NCBI GenBank assembly: GCA_029378245.1
Contig: JARKIF010000001.1
Span: 310,001-374,000, forward strand
Source of the DNA: Roridomyces roridus
Taxonomy: Eukaryota > Basidiomycota > Agaricomycetes > Agaricales > Mycenaceae
Direction: 5' to 3'
Length of the DNA stretch: 64,000 nt
This document shows, in pieces, positions 31,851-43,492 of the stretch. Position numbers and translations under genes: made by a program. The first letter of the stretch is position 1; each line of letters starts with the position of its first letter. Under the pieces are notes generated by a model. That model was not told the DNA's origin. It saw only the letters and a program-made list of their open reading frames with translations, and did no database searches.

Positions 31851-34800
31851 TTACGACAAGTCGAATCCAGCATTCGCAGTGATCGCCTGCAACAGCTTGG
31901 TCCTCAACACTTTCTCGCTCTGATATCGAGGGAGCTAGAACGGGCGTAGAGTGAGCCCAAAGAACCGGCAAGGAGAAGAGGGACAAGACAAAGACACACC
32001 TTGAGCAGATTCACACACGTACTCGACGTCGGCAGACGCAGCTCGTCAGACCCCGCATCGCGAATCGCAAAGTTGGGTATCAACTCTTTGAATCCTCTGT
32101 CACCGCCGTCAGCCGCGTCCATATCAAGTAGAAGACACTCACAAGAGTGGCGGTCGGCTGCAGCTCGTGACGAAACGGAGCAACGCCCTCCTCTGCTCCT
32201 GGTCCAACGAGTGTACGACCTGAAGCGGCGGCAGTGAGTCAACGCTATCAGGGCGGCCCAGTCAATACGCACCCTCCAAAAGGCAACGATAGTCGGATGA
32301 TTCGCATCAAAGACCCCTCCATACTGTGTATTGCCCTGCAAGTCATCCAAATCCACCGGCGAGTCGGTACCACCGATCAAGATCTGCAGCTCCTGCTGAT
32401 TGAACATCCTGCATCGACACATCATCAGCCTACTCCACGTACACCCACCCGCAAAACGCAAAACGCACCTGAGCCACTTGGAATCAATAATCTCCGACAA
32501 CCCCTCAAAGAACGCCTCGCTCTGCGCCTTGATCTGCTTGCTCAAGCGGTAGTGCGACACGAGGTAAATGTACTGCAGCCTATTCTCCTTGGTCACCGCG
32601 ATGTTGCTCCCGTTCGCAATGAGGTCCACCGTCCTCGTGACTCCGAAATCTATCATCTAATCAGCTTTTGCTCCAGGAGCAACGGAAATACACACCCTCG
32701 ACTGCTACGGTAAAGTTGAGAGACAGGTCCTCCGTGTCCCCAGCATAGTGCTTAAGGAAGATAAGGCCGTTATAGAGCTCGGGGTCGAGCGAAGCGAGGT
32801 CGTCCAAGAAGCTCTGTTTACCCAGCCACTGACGACAAGTCAGACGATAGAAGAGTCAATAACAGAGATTCCTCACCTTGGCAAGGAAGAACCCAGCAAA
32901 AGCGATATCGACGAGAATACCCTCGTACATGGCCTTGCCGACAATCCGCCCGATGAAGCGGTACCAGTTAAGGTTATGCTCTACAACGTCCATCAGCCAC
33001 CAGAATCTCACGAAAGAACGATTACGCACGCTCGACGGCATACGCATGAGGATTGGGGTACAGCTCATTCTTCTTGTTCGCAAGCCAGAGCCCCCGGTCG
33101 GTATCAAAGACCTCTTTACACAGCGAAGTGAAAAATTCCTTGAAGACACCTCCCCCGTCGATACCCGCTCTAGAATCACACGTCAGTCAAGCGAAAAAAA
33201 AAGAACGAGAACAACGCACTCCTCCTCCCCAAACTTATCAATGAACGTAATCCCAATCCGTCCCTTCAAATCCGCATCCCGCAACCTATCAAACCCATCC
33301 TGGGCAATATTCTCCCGCCTAACGGTAACCTGCAGCCTCCCGCCCCCGTACATCTCATCCTGCCGTGTCATGACGTCGTTGTAGATGAAGCTCCTGAACA
33401 CCGAGACGCGCGTCGAGAACGGGATGGAAAAGGGTATATTATGCAGGATACCAAGCCGGGGCGCGAGGCGCGCAATCTGTCGAGCGGAGACGGCGCGTGC
33501 ATTGGAGGTGGAGATCTGCTGTTCTTCGAATCTGCATTACATGTAAGTGATTGGAATTGAAGAAAGGAAAGATCCTTACAACGCCGCCTCGACGAAAGAC
33601 CGCAGATCGACCTGCGTAGACACCAACCAATGATCAGGCGGCGTAAACGGCCTCCTCGAGCTATAACAAAATGTCAGCAGGCCCGATAGGGAAACAAGCA
33701 AGCACTCACTCCCGCGCATGAATGGCCACCAAACACTTGGTCACCTTCTCCCTCACCTCCTCCCACGTGAACCTCATACCCTTCGGCCCCGCCGTCCCCG
33801 ACATGCTCGCATCGGCACCATCAGCGTCCTGCGATCCCTGATAAAGCCCAAACGCGATATCAAGCAACAACCGGCTAAACACCACCAATTCGTCCAAGCT
33901 CATCGGATTCCTCGCGGCCACATGCTGCTGAGACGTTCCAAAGAACTCGTCGTCGCCCATCGTAAGGAGCACATGCGCGTACAGATCCGCAAGGAATAAT
34001 AACGGCTGTATCGTCCCATCGGGAGCCTCTTCGCGGCCTGCACCTGGAAGCACAGTTTGGTCATGATCAAGGCGAAAGAAGAGGAAAGGGAACTCACGGG
34101 CCCGTAGAACAGCAGTCGCACTCGTCCTCCTCACCGAGCCCCGCCACAACTCCTTGATGACACCCGTCCCAGCACCACCGCCCACGATGGTGCCCAGCAA
34201 CGCACTCTTTTTGCCGGGCCAAACTCGTTCCAGCGCAAGGAGCATGCCAAACAAGGCGCGCCTCGTCGCTTCGGGGTGCTTCTGCGTGACTGAAAGCAAT
34301 GACGCGACATGCGTTGGCGACACGAGTGTGGCTAGGCGCTTGAGTGTCCGGGCATCGAGGGTGGGAAGAGGGGGTGGGGGTGGTGCATCTGGCGTGAAGG
34401 AAGAGACGAGAGACACGATGGGTCGATTTTCATCGTCAGAATCCGAGTCGACAGGAGTGGAGAGAGTGGGGGCAGTGCGTTGGGTATGCCCTTCCAGAGC
34501 GTTGACGGGCAGGGAGTCGAAAAGCTCCGTGAGAAGATTGAGGTACGCATTTAGCGCTGGCGCGGGAAGGGCACCGTAGCGCGGTGGCACGAAGGCCATG
34601 AAGTTGGCGATGAGATGGATCTTGTCAGTGATCGTTGGAGAGTTTGGTGATGGCATGGTAGCGGCAAGGGATGCAAGCGGGAGGTGGGCGGATAGGTAGA
34701 CAAGGCTTGGGATGGGCAGGCGATTGGGTAACAGCGGAATAGTCAGGATGTACGCGATAAGCGCGGTAATCGACGCCGAATACGCGTCCATGCCAGACGG

Positions 34801-35612
34801 GAAGGCAGAGAAGGCTACAGTCGTCAATGGGACGAGGAGGGGTAGCGACAACGAGGCTTTGGACTCTGCCACTGGCTGATTCTCCATGAGCATACGGCTG
34901 GAGAAAAAAAAAGATGGCGACGCACTATAGACCAAATGGACTGGGACAACAACGGGTAAAGGTCGCGTTTGAGGGCATACATGAGGATGTCCGCTGCGAC
35001 CTGACGACCCTGTGGTCCCAGAGTTCGAGTCACCGTATCGGGAGAGAGCAATAGGTTAAGTATCTTGAGATACGTTACTGCGTCGAGGGATCTACATCTC
35101 AGATGAGAAGTGGGCCAAGAAGACCGGGCGATGTGCTCACTGGGGAGAAAGAGCGACGGAACGAAGCAGCAGGACAGATATCTGTCGGATGAGGACAAGC
35201 CAACTGGCCTGCTGTGGTCCGACCGCAGGCGAGAATAACGATCCTGCAAGCCCAGTCAGTTGACGCAACATCCAGAGGCACAATGCGTACCCTCTCCTCC
35301 AGCTTCCATCGCCCGAGCCCACATCCGTAGTGCATCCTGGTCCCTCCCGAGCAGTACAAGACATCGCAGGCCCATTATGCTCTGCACATCCGACTCAAAG
35401 ACCCGACGCATCTCTGCCTTGGCGGCGCGGATGGCCGAGACACCTCGCCACCAGGCCTGTATGCGAGTTGCATTTTCGTTCCTGCGTTTCTGTTCTTCTC
35501 TTTCAGCGCGCCTTGCTTTGGCTTGATCTTGTATCGACGAGAGTGTGGAGGACGATGAGGAGCCGCCGAGGTTGATTTCACGTCGTCTGGTTTCTCCGAA
35601 TATCGGCAGCAT
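31851..35612 (-). CDS. HUL5: HECT-type E3 ubiquitin ligase, Hul5/UBE3C family
   Basis: Ligase that extends ubiquitin chains on proteasome-bound and misfolded proteins in yeast and animals. The ATG at 35612 gives MLPIFGETRRREINLGG, the typical start of this family, then an IQ-like helix NATRIQAWWRGVSAIRAAK. The HECT domain is complete over several exons: RLQVTVRRENIAQDGFDRL (near 33320), GIDGGGVFKEFFTSLCKEVF, NELYPNPHAYAVE, WYRFIGRIVGKAMYEGILV, LDDLQGNTQYGGVFDANHPT, FKELIPNFAIRDAGSDELRL and PTSSTCVNLLK with the catalytic cysteine (near 32010). A final exon, spliced after an intron at about 31939-32000, gives LPRYQSEKVLRTKLLQAI and ends at 31851. About a dozen short introns. It looks intact and is probably a single-copy housekeeping gene. 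Confidence 0.92.
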
Positions 35613-35899
35613 ATACTGTGAGGGTCCAAAGGTGAGAGTGGAAGAGAAATGAAATCAAGTGCGGTAGACGCGCGTCGATGATGACTGAGGCGCACGGCAA
35701 CAAAGCCGGCGTGATGGAGAGTTCTCGAAGTTTCAAATTGAGCAAGAACACGAATATTTTACACCTCTGAAGATATTCCAACAGTCGTACTGCTCATACT
35801 CTACCCAACCTCCTCCAAATCCTCTGATCGCCTGTACTACAGTGAGATAGGTGACTATTGCTGAATTCAAGTTGGTAAACGAATCACTTACCCGCTTGC

Positions 35900-37399
35900 T
35901 CAGCCGTGAAGAACCACCACTTCCAAACCAGTATCCCTCGAACCCCTTTCCCTCTCTGGGAAATCCCACCCCCAACGCGTGAACGAAACCTTGCGCGTGG
36001 TAGGCCTCCGATCGCGGAGGATATCCAAGACATTCAACGCCTCGATATCCCTTGAATCTCCACGAATAGCCAAAGTGTGAAGATGCGGGAGAAACGCCCC
36101 ATTTCCCTCAAGTTTTGCTAGCAAAGAAGGGGTGTACTCGGAGTTTGAAATGTGGGGTATGTCCAGCCGGACAATGTCGCGAACATGCGGCGACTCCAAT
36201 AGGCTAATCAACTGTGTCAATGGGTAGGGTCCTTGTGGTAAGGATAGGTGCTTCAAATGACAAGCTGATGTGTTCAAGAGGGAAATAGCCCCCTCCAATG
36301 GTTCAGGGCCCAAAGTCCAACCGATTTCGAGTTTCTCGAGGTTTGGTAAAATCATTGCGATCAACAGGCGTTCCGTAGGAACAGAAACATTGGTGCCGCG
36401 ACCGATTATCTGTACCGAGCGTATTGGAGAATCTGCGGCGGTAAGGATGGCGGGAATGATCCAAGGGTCGATAATGGAGACGTGAGTCTCGCGGGACACA
36501 AGAGGGAGTACCCGTAGGACATCCGATGCAGAAAATTGTCGCAGGATGCATGTGCGGAGCTGCGACCACGGAAGCAGGAGTTGTCCGGGAAACGGTTTGA
36601 ACCCAATATCCAACCACAGATATTCGAGAGCGGGGAGCGAATCAACCAGGTTGACTCTGCTGGTTCTCCCCTCCAGCATGGGATGGTAGCTGGTGATTTC
36701 GAGCCTTCTGAGGCGGGGAAAGTGGGAGTCCGGCCATCTCATAAAACACGCGCCCATCCTTGGGTCGGAGCTGTTCACGTGGACGTCTTCCCATTGAGCT
36801 GGAACATCGAGGAAGACGTCCATGAGCTCGATTGACCGTCGAGCCGAGAAGCGAATGGAGAGTGGTGCGGAACGCGCACGGTCCAGCTGAATCTTCAAAA
36901 AGGGTTTTAGGGGATCTTGCTCGCCGGTCTCCCTAAGTATAAAGTGGCGCCAGAGTTCTGGAGTCCCAAGCGCGACGGCACGCCATCGTTGGCACACCCG
37001 CCCCAGAATCCAAACGCCGTTACGAAGGGGGTCAAACTCGGCATCGGGATCGACACAGCGAGAGAATATATCCGCCAAAGTCTCGTTTGGGAACCGACGC
37101 ACCGCGGATATCATGCCCGTGTGGTAGCAGATGAACCTGTTCAGCTCTGCGCGTTGCGCTTTCAAGGTCGCCATTTCGGCCTCAATGCGTGCGAGATCCG
37201 CTTTGGCTCTTTGGATAGAGTCGAAAATAATGGCATGCTGCGAGTCGGAAGGCACGCCGTTGGAATAAAGCTCGGGGAAAGGGCTTGAGAGCGGCGAAGT
37301 CGGGACGCAATGCACGGAACAGGACGAGTCGCAGGAAATTCTGTGTGAGATGAGCAAATGCCTCTGGGAAAAAAGTAGCTGAGCCCACCCTGAATCCAT
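35900..37399 (-). CDS. F-box protein (family B), copy 1
   Basis: Substrate-receptor candidate for SCF ubiquitin ligases. A coiled coil (IQRAKADLARIEAEMATLKA) precedes the F-box (RRFPNETLADIFSRCVDPDA, then GRVCQRWRAVALGTPELWRH). About 350 residues of irregular leucine-rich sequence follow, closing with WGWDFPERERGSRDTGLEVV. I chose the ATG at 37399: this MDS codon start is conserved in the two other family-B copies, where it is followed by a probable short 5' intron (here 37388-37341). Because that segment keeps the frame open, the longer reading from 37480 cannot be excluded. It is divergent to the F-box gene starting at 37519, leaving only about 120 bases between them. Confidence 0.8.
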   Translation of the reverse strand: MDSGWAQLLFSQRHLLISHRISCDSSCSVHCVPTSPLSSPFPELYSNGVPSDSQHAIIFDSIQRAKADLARIEAEMATLKAQRAELNRFICYHTGMISAVRRFPNETLADIFSRCVDPDAEFDPLRNGVWILGRVCQRWRAVALGTPELWRHFILRETGEQDPLKPFLKIQLDRARSAPLSIRFSARRSIELMDVFLDVPAQWEDVHVNSSDPRMGACFMRWPDSHFPRLRRLEITSYHPMLEGRTSRVNLVDSLPALEYLWLDIGFKPFPGQLLLPWSQLRTCILRQFSASDVLRVLPLVSRETHVSIIDPWIIPAILTAADSPIRSVQIIGRGTNVSVPTERLLIAMILPNLEKLEIGWTLGPEPLEGAISLLNTSACHLKHLSLPQGPYPLTQLISLLESPHVRDIVRLDIPHISNSEYTPSLLAKLEGNGAFLPHLHTLAIRGDSRDIEALNVLDILRDRRPTTRKVSFTRWGWDFPERERGSRDTGLEVVVLHG

Positions 37400-37518
37400 T
37401 TCAAAGCTCAAGTCGTGGTCAAGTCGTGGTGGTGGTCGGAAAGCCCGTTGATCAAACGTTGATGGTGACAAACAAGACACAATTTCAATTTCACTCTCTC
37501 TCTGCTCTTTTTCTTGCT

Positions 37519-38939
37519 ATGAGTGGTGCAAATCTCCGTTCCCGCCTAGCACAAATCGAGGAGCAGATTGCTTCGCTCCAGTCGCATCTCACCCGTCTGC
37601 AGACCGATCGACAGGACATCATCGACCAGCTCGCGGTGGTCGTGTATCCCGTTCTTACCCTCCCGCACGACGTTACTGCCGAAATTTTTCTGCGCTACGT
37701 ACACGAGGATGATGATGACGATCTCTCCTCAACATGCAGGCCCATACTCATTGCCAGCGTCTGCGCATTGTGGCGGGAGGTCGCACTGTCGAACCCTTGC
37801 TTGTGGACTCGTTTCGACACGAACGGCACAGTTGATCTACTCCAGACCTTCATCTCTCGGGCCGGCGTACTTCCATTGGATCTCCACATATCATTCCTCC
37901 GCTCAGGGGTCCTAGATCTCGTGGGGAAATACTTCTCGCGGTGTAGAAGCTTGGAGCTCGAAATATATGCACCAACTTCTATCCCTATAAACACCCCCGT
38001 ACAAGTGCCGCACCTCACCAGCCTTATTTTCCGCGGGGGCTCCTCCGGGTCTGTGACTCTCCCTCCTTTGCTCGACGCATCGCGTTTGAGGGAGCTTGAG
38101 CTCCAGAGTATCACTCTTCTGGATTGGCGCAACCGTCTTCCGTGGAGTCAGCTCACAACGCTCCGGCTCCATGAGCAGTCTCTCGCCGAGTGTTTAGAGA
38201 TGGTGCTCCAGACGCCAAATTTGGAGATACTCGAGCTCTCCCACTACGCCGATGACATGTTGGACGAACCCGAGGAATCGTGGCAACCTCGGATTCTCGC
38301 TCGTCTTCACACCCTCGACCTCTCCGGCATATACACTTATGACATCATCCCCTACCTCACTCTCCCGGCCTTGCGCGACCTCAGTGTAAAGGACCCCGGC
38401 ATCGACTGCCCTAACATGATGGAGAATCTGATGAAAAGATCCCAATGCTCCCCGACAACGCTCTTCCTTTCGACAGAAGATCCCAATGATTTGGATGGAA
38501 TGTCCTCCATTCTCGCCGTCCTACCGAAAATTTCAAACCTCACGTTGGATTGCGACAGCATGGCCGATGTTTCCTTCGAGGAGTTACTCGAACTCCTCGG
38601 CTCATCGATCTGCTCAGCGCTGAAGTCTCTGGCGTTGCGCGAGTGCACGGCAGAGCTTCCGTTGACGCCGCTCGTCGACATGCTTCAAAGCAACCACCGT
38701 CTCACCTCGTTCAAACTGACTCTTCACGAGGATGCGGAAATGGATGGTGTCGAATGCGATGGTGACGACTCGGAAGACGCCGTCGATCAACTCCACCGAC
38801 TGTGCCTAGCAGGCCTGAAAATGGAAATCCCATCCAAAAACGACTGGTTGAAAGACGCGATGAACGCGAGAATGGTGAGTTCATTTCTTCCCAACTCTCA
38901 GCACGTCCTTATTTTTCGCAGCTTGATGCCCCGTCGTAA
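37519..38939 (+). CDS. F-box protein (family C) with N-terminal coiled coil
   Basis: The ATG at 37519 (MSGANLRSRLAQIEEQIASL) starts a coiled coil that leads into the F-box: PVLTLPHDVTAEIFLRYVHE, then SVCALWREVALSNPCLWTRF. Leucine-rich segments follow (PHLTSLIFRG, LRELELQSITLLDW, LPALRDLSVKDPG, LKSLALRECTAELP) and an acidic stretch near 38750. An intron at 38875-38921 joins NARM to a last tiny exon LDAPS with stop at 38937-38939; reading through instead gives an improbable long tail. It differs clearly from families A and B. It probably works as a substrate receptor in an SCF ligase. Confidence 0.82.
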
Positions 38940-40339
38940 ATCAAGTGGGTTGGGCCCGTCCAACGTTGCTCGTTCACATTTACTTTTATCCTTTGTATAT
39001 ATAAAGCGGGAATTTGAAGAATTATATCCATGCTCCAATTTTTTGGGAAGGCTGAGCATATTAATATCAACATTCACCTGCTTATTGGCTGAGGGAGCTT
39101 CTTTCTTATGTAAGGGCTGCTTCAGTCAACTTGAGTCTACAAAAGTCAGCCACAAACCACCTCCCAAGATATTACCTTGCTTGTCATTACCTTGCTTGTC
39201 AATTACCTTGCTTGTCAAGGTCTCTCAGCCTCAAAATATCTAAGCCGGATGTAACCCGACAAATGATCCGATCAATCAGATTTGCAATTGCAATCGTCAA
39301 AGCTTCCGGAGGCATGAAATAAAATTGGTGTAAGGGTTGCTGTATGTACAACCAAATTGGATAGGTGCTAGAGCTGGACATTGGACAAGGAGGTGACTAT
39401 ACTCATGTTCATGGATAAAAGCTACATCAAAGAAATAAAACCACTTCTTGCTATGAATCAAACCCAAAGCCTCCCCCGTCAGGCGGCCTTGAACAGAGCC
39501 GGGGACGTGATAACCACTCTTCCAAAGCAACAACACCAGAGGTGGGGAGAAGGATTTTCTTCATAGAAATGGCCAGGGAGAAAGGGAGATAACAAAGCCA
39601 GCAATCACTGCTTTTGTAACTCCGAACTCGTGGGCCGGTATTCTGAGAATGAGAAAGCTGCTGCAGCAAGCAGAGGTTTTTGAGGTTGCAGTCATCATGT
39701 CGTGAGGAATCACTCAAGAATCACTTGGGAATCACAGCTGAGCCAGATAAGTAAGCCGGTGCAAAGCCGGTGGAGATTTCAGAGCTCGGGTTTTTGGCGG
39801 AAGCTGGAGAGTTGGGCAGAGGTATAATGTTCCAATCGAGGACGCGTCGAGGCCTTTGAAGTTAGCATGATCTCGCATCAACGCATCAACGCCCGTCCAA
39901 GACTTGTCCAAGACTCCGACTCCAAGGCGCCGGGACCAAGCTGAATGCTCTCAAGGCTGGACCAGTCCTCGGTTACAGTGGCTAGGTGCCTCGTGCACTA
40001 TCATAATCTATGGCTCGCGACGCCCTCCATCGAGCCTTCTGGATCTTTCCTTGAATCCTTCAGCCGACGGTGGTGACCGACAACAACCGTTCTTATTCCG
40101 GCAACCACCGGCTATGGAAAGTTGAAATGAAAACTTCTGGCCCCGCCAACATTCTCCCTTTGCCCTCTTCCGGATTCAGATCCCTACAATCTACTTCCCA
40201 GACCATCTGCGACACGCCTGCGACAACGGGCTCTTGCCTCTCTTTTTTTGCTGCTGAACTGTCAGTTGGCCCCCGCGAAATGCTTGAATACCCCTCCGCT
40301 ACATCTGGGTCAACTTTTGCATCTCACCTCAGAGTCCTA
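38940..40339. other. Intergenic, no gene recognised
   Basis: Apart from a short tandem repeat at 39171-39217, nothing recognisable. ORFs are short and not conserved in character. Confidence 0.4.
39171..39217. repeat. Short tandem repeat, three units
   Basis: ATTACCTTGCTTGTC occurs three times in a row, the units being 15-16 bases long. Confidence 0.8.
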
Positions 40340-41075
40340 CAGTAATGTACCACCAAATGGGACACTCAAATCAAGATCGTTGTGGGACACATGAGTTTCG
40401 CTTTGGGTCAAAAATCGGAGCTTGCCGATCACAGTGTAAGGGTCCTATCTACCTGATCTGCTACAATTTTGAGTGAGAGTGTGGCCCATGGGTCATATCG
40501 AAAGGGATCAAGTGAAAAAGTCCTTATCAATGTAGTATCACCACTTGGGACGGCATCCAAATCAAAGGTCCCGGAGCTCGATACACCAGACCTGTGTCTC
40601 CGTGCATGTATGGGAAGCTATTAGGGTCATCCTGACCAACTTAGAATGTGAGATCGGCCCACAGAAGGACAGCATTAGAGCAAATCTAATTTACGAAGGT
40701 GCCATCACACCTTCCTGATTTGGATTGCCCTTGTCGAAATATGTGAATTGCGAGCCACCACGGAGCCTGAATGCTTAGAAATTTGCTGGAGTAGTTGCTA
40801 AACCACCATTCATGTTTCACAGAACTCCATGAGTCCATACATAAACAACTGGAGGCTGCAGATGCCCAAACAATATTCAACTTTTGTCACTTCGGGGCAT
40901 GATCGCAGTTTCTACTTAGATCGGTTGCACCCCCAGGTCCAGCCCTTTAATAGAATATAAAGGACATATTGCTCTGTGCGCTACTGAAAACTCCGAGGCA
41001 ATTAGGTATCCAGAGACTTCAGAAATTCCCTTTGTCCCATCTGATCATCGTGTCCCATTTGGTGGTACATTACTG
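40340..41075. mobile_element. Tc1/mariner-like MITE with 26-bp TIRs
   Basis: Starts CAGTAATGTACCACCAAATG and ends with the exact inverted complement; the perfect arms are 26 bases (40340-40365 and 41050-41075). TA lies immediately outside both ends (CCTA at left, TATC at right). The 736-base body has no transposase ORF. The CAGT... terminus and TA duplication are typical of Tc1/mariner-type elements. Confidence 0.8.
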
Positions 41076-41990
41076 TATCGTATCCAGTCAGAGAAAAGTG
41101 ACCACCCCGCATACCTCAACACTTTCCTATCGATTTTGGGGCGTTCTGTATGGTATTGTGTCTTTATTTCTCATATTCATCAACTCAACAGAACAACATG
41201 TGGGTTGAACCTTGAACGGTGAACCTGGTCTCCCAAGAGCCACTTTGCAAACGTCAGCCAGTCTTGGCTTTCATTTTTCACACACACACAACTCAGAACC
41301 ACCCTCCCTGACCGAGCCCTGCGCTTGTCCGGAGTACCAGCAATGTGTGTACTTATTGGAGCGAGCACGAGGAGAAGAGCCAGGGACGCTCTGGTTGTAA
41401 CCAATACCGATCAAATATTTCCCGGGGCTAGACTTGACGAATATATCGGCCGACGCAGGATATGTTGAACGGTGTTGCTTTCGAAATTTCATTATTTAGT
41501 TCTGGCATTTGTCGGGCAAGCCAACGGTTGATTCCACAATATTTTACACATTTGTGACAGATTTGCCAGATACTCCAGCCCAGGGTATCAACGGAGAGAC
41601 AAAAATTCGTGCAAGCAAGGTCTTCTCCGACATAGTCGGAGCTTCCCAGTTCTAACACAGTGGTACATATTACTCTCGACCTCTTCCAAATTACCCGGGA
41701 TCGCCTGGACTGGAGTGCGATGAGTGACCTATTACTATGGCGGTCCGACTTGTAAATATCCCACACTTTTATGGACCTTCCCATACTCTTATATTGAGAT
41801 TTCCATCTTTCCCATACTTTTAGAGCATTTTGAACCACAAAAGAAAGTGTGGGGGAAAGTCAAACTTTCCCCCACTTTTATTGAGGTGAAGTCAAACCTC
41901 CCGCACTTTTATCGCTTAGCCTGCCGTCACTTTGATCGCCTGCCCTTGCTTTGTTGATCCCACACTTTTATTCAACTTCGAATTTTCCCA

Positions 41991-42635
41991 AGGGGCACGC
42001 AGATCAGAAATGTCAGACATTGGGTATCGTGAGAGAGTTTTGACATCCCAAAAAGGAAGTCCAGTGATGCCAATGTTTTTTGTGCATAACAAGACATTCT
42101 GAGCAACTTTTGAAAAAAGTTTTCGAGGTCAGACACCCCTCCCTACGTAATGATTTGATCGGATCCCGTCAATTTTGGCGGGAATGATCAGTCGCATCAG
42201 TGTTGACCCGAAACTCTCTCACGACAACCCGATGTTGACAGCTCCTGATCTGTGTGCTTCTTTTTTTTTTTTTTTTTTTTTTTTTTTGGAGTGTTTGCCC
42301 ACGTCTTTGTTATGACGTGTTAGCAGTGCCCTCAGGTCTGCAGAAGCATTCCCGCGTGACACCCACTTATGGCATTCTAGGAAGTAGAAGCTGCCTTGTA
42401 GACTCCAGGTCGGAATGCATTTACGCAGACACGTGACTGAACAAGTCACGTGTACTGTGGGACTCGGCAACCGGGATTTCAACCGGAAGAATACCCACTA
42501 AACCGCCTACGGTTCTTGCCAGGACTTGAACCTGCGACCCCCGGGCTTTTCGCCGTCGGGCAACCAAATGACCATTTTGGTTAGGATGGTGGCACACCCG
42601 CTCAACCACGCATCCCCTCGATCTGCGTGCCTCTT
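41991..42635. mobile_element. MITE with about 50-bp TIRs inserted in the long-TIR element
   Basis: GAATTTTCCCA is repeated directly at 41980-41990 and 42636-42646; the uninterrupted form is seen once in the opposite arm (around 43645), so this is an insertion with a 9-11-base target duplication, as for Mutator-like elements. Left end AGGGGCACGCAGATCAG and the inner right end near 42213-42260 are inverted copies over about 50 bases (both include CGTGAGAGAGTTT). The right end proper is at 42616-42635, because a SINE (42261-42617) landed in the right TIR. Confidence 0.7.
42261..42617 (-). mobile_element. tRNA-derived SINE with poly(A) tail
   Basis: Read on the minus strand it starts GGGGATGCGTGGTTGAGCGG and contains a pol III A box (TGGTTGAGCGG, 42598-42608) and B box (GGTTCAAGTCC, 42522-42532) spaced as in long-arm tRNAs. 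About 230 bases of body follow, then a run of 27 A (27 T at 42261-42287 on the plus strand). Imperfect target duplications flank it: CCTGATCTGTGTGCTTC (42244-42260) and CCTCGATCTGCGTGCCTC (42616-42633). This is the layout of a LINE-mobilised SINE. The tRNA-like head does not fold into a convincing functional tRNA. Confidence 0.7.
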
Positions 42636-42961
42636 GAATTTTCCCATACTTTTTTTCAACTGCAAAATTTCCCACTTTCATTCAACCTCGAGACATCGCC
42701 ACTTTTATTTGGTTCAATACACAGGCGGGCAGACGACGCCAACCACTGCGCAGCATGCTCTCCCAACTGGTGTGTTTCACACCATAGCTAGAAGGGCGGG
42801 AGGGTGACATGATCAGCCGGCCTTGAGGGCGGGTAGTTATCGACGGGCCAGCTGGACTCAGACAGAATCACCCATCATCACGGTGCTGCACGGTGCGGCA
42901 GTGGTGCCAGCCAAGAGGGTTGAGAATTGAGATGCGCGGCTTGCCAATTGGGCCGTGGCGG

Positions 42962-43492
42962 CTAATCACGGCTATGAAAGAGAACGACTGGCCCACGGGC
43001 CACAGAGAGCTCTAATGAGGAGCGAGGTACCCAGCCCTGCTCTGTGGTGAGAGTGGAGCAACGGCAACAGCAGGGGAGGGGAGGGATGGCTTTGGTGCGA
43101 GTCCAGCCAATGATTTGACGACGTGGGGAGTGCAGGATTGGAGACCAGTTGGGCCAGAACGCAGGACTTGATAAGACGAGGCGGCATGAGCAGAGCATGT
43201 CAGATACTGTAGTATTTCGTTCAATTCGAATGGCAGTTCGACGTGTGACTTTCAAATACGAATGGAACCTTTCGTATGCGACGGCAGTAGGATGAGGCCA
43301 GACGCTCGTCTCGGAAGGCAGAGCTGAGAGGTCACAGGTGTCAGTCAGCCACTGGCAGTAGTAAGGATCATGGATAGCCCTGTGACACGCCAATAGACCG
43401 ACTATTCGGATCTCGTGAACGAGACGGGGCGAGGAGCGGAGGACTTCAAGGAGGCCAGGTGTGTGGTCGTTGTCGAAGGGCCAGCAGAGCAA
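42962..43492 (-). pseudogene. Captured gene fragment inside the long-TIR element
   Basis: An ORF of 177 codons occupying most of the core between the long inverted repeats. Its first part (LLEVLRSSPRLVHEIRIVGL) resembles the region just after the F-box in many Agaricomycete F-box proteins, but no F-box is present and the similarity is only by eye. It has no transposase motifs, so it is more likely passenger DNA than the mobilising gene. Confidence 0.4.

Noticed and set aside
39171..39217. CRISPR-like spaced repeats
   Set aside because: Three contiguous 15-16-base units without spacers, in a eukaryotic genome; a plain tandem repeat.
42500..42617. tRNA gene on the minus strand
   Set aside because: A and B boxes are clear, but arms do not pair into a standard cloverleaf and the unit continues into a body with poly(A). 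It is better explained as a SINE head.
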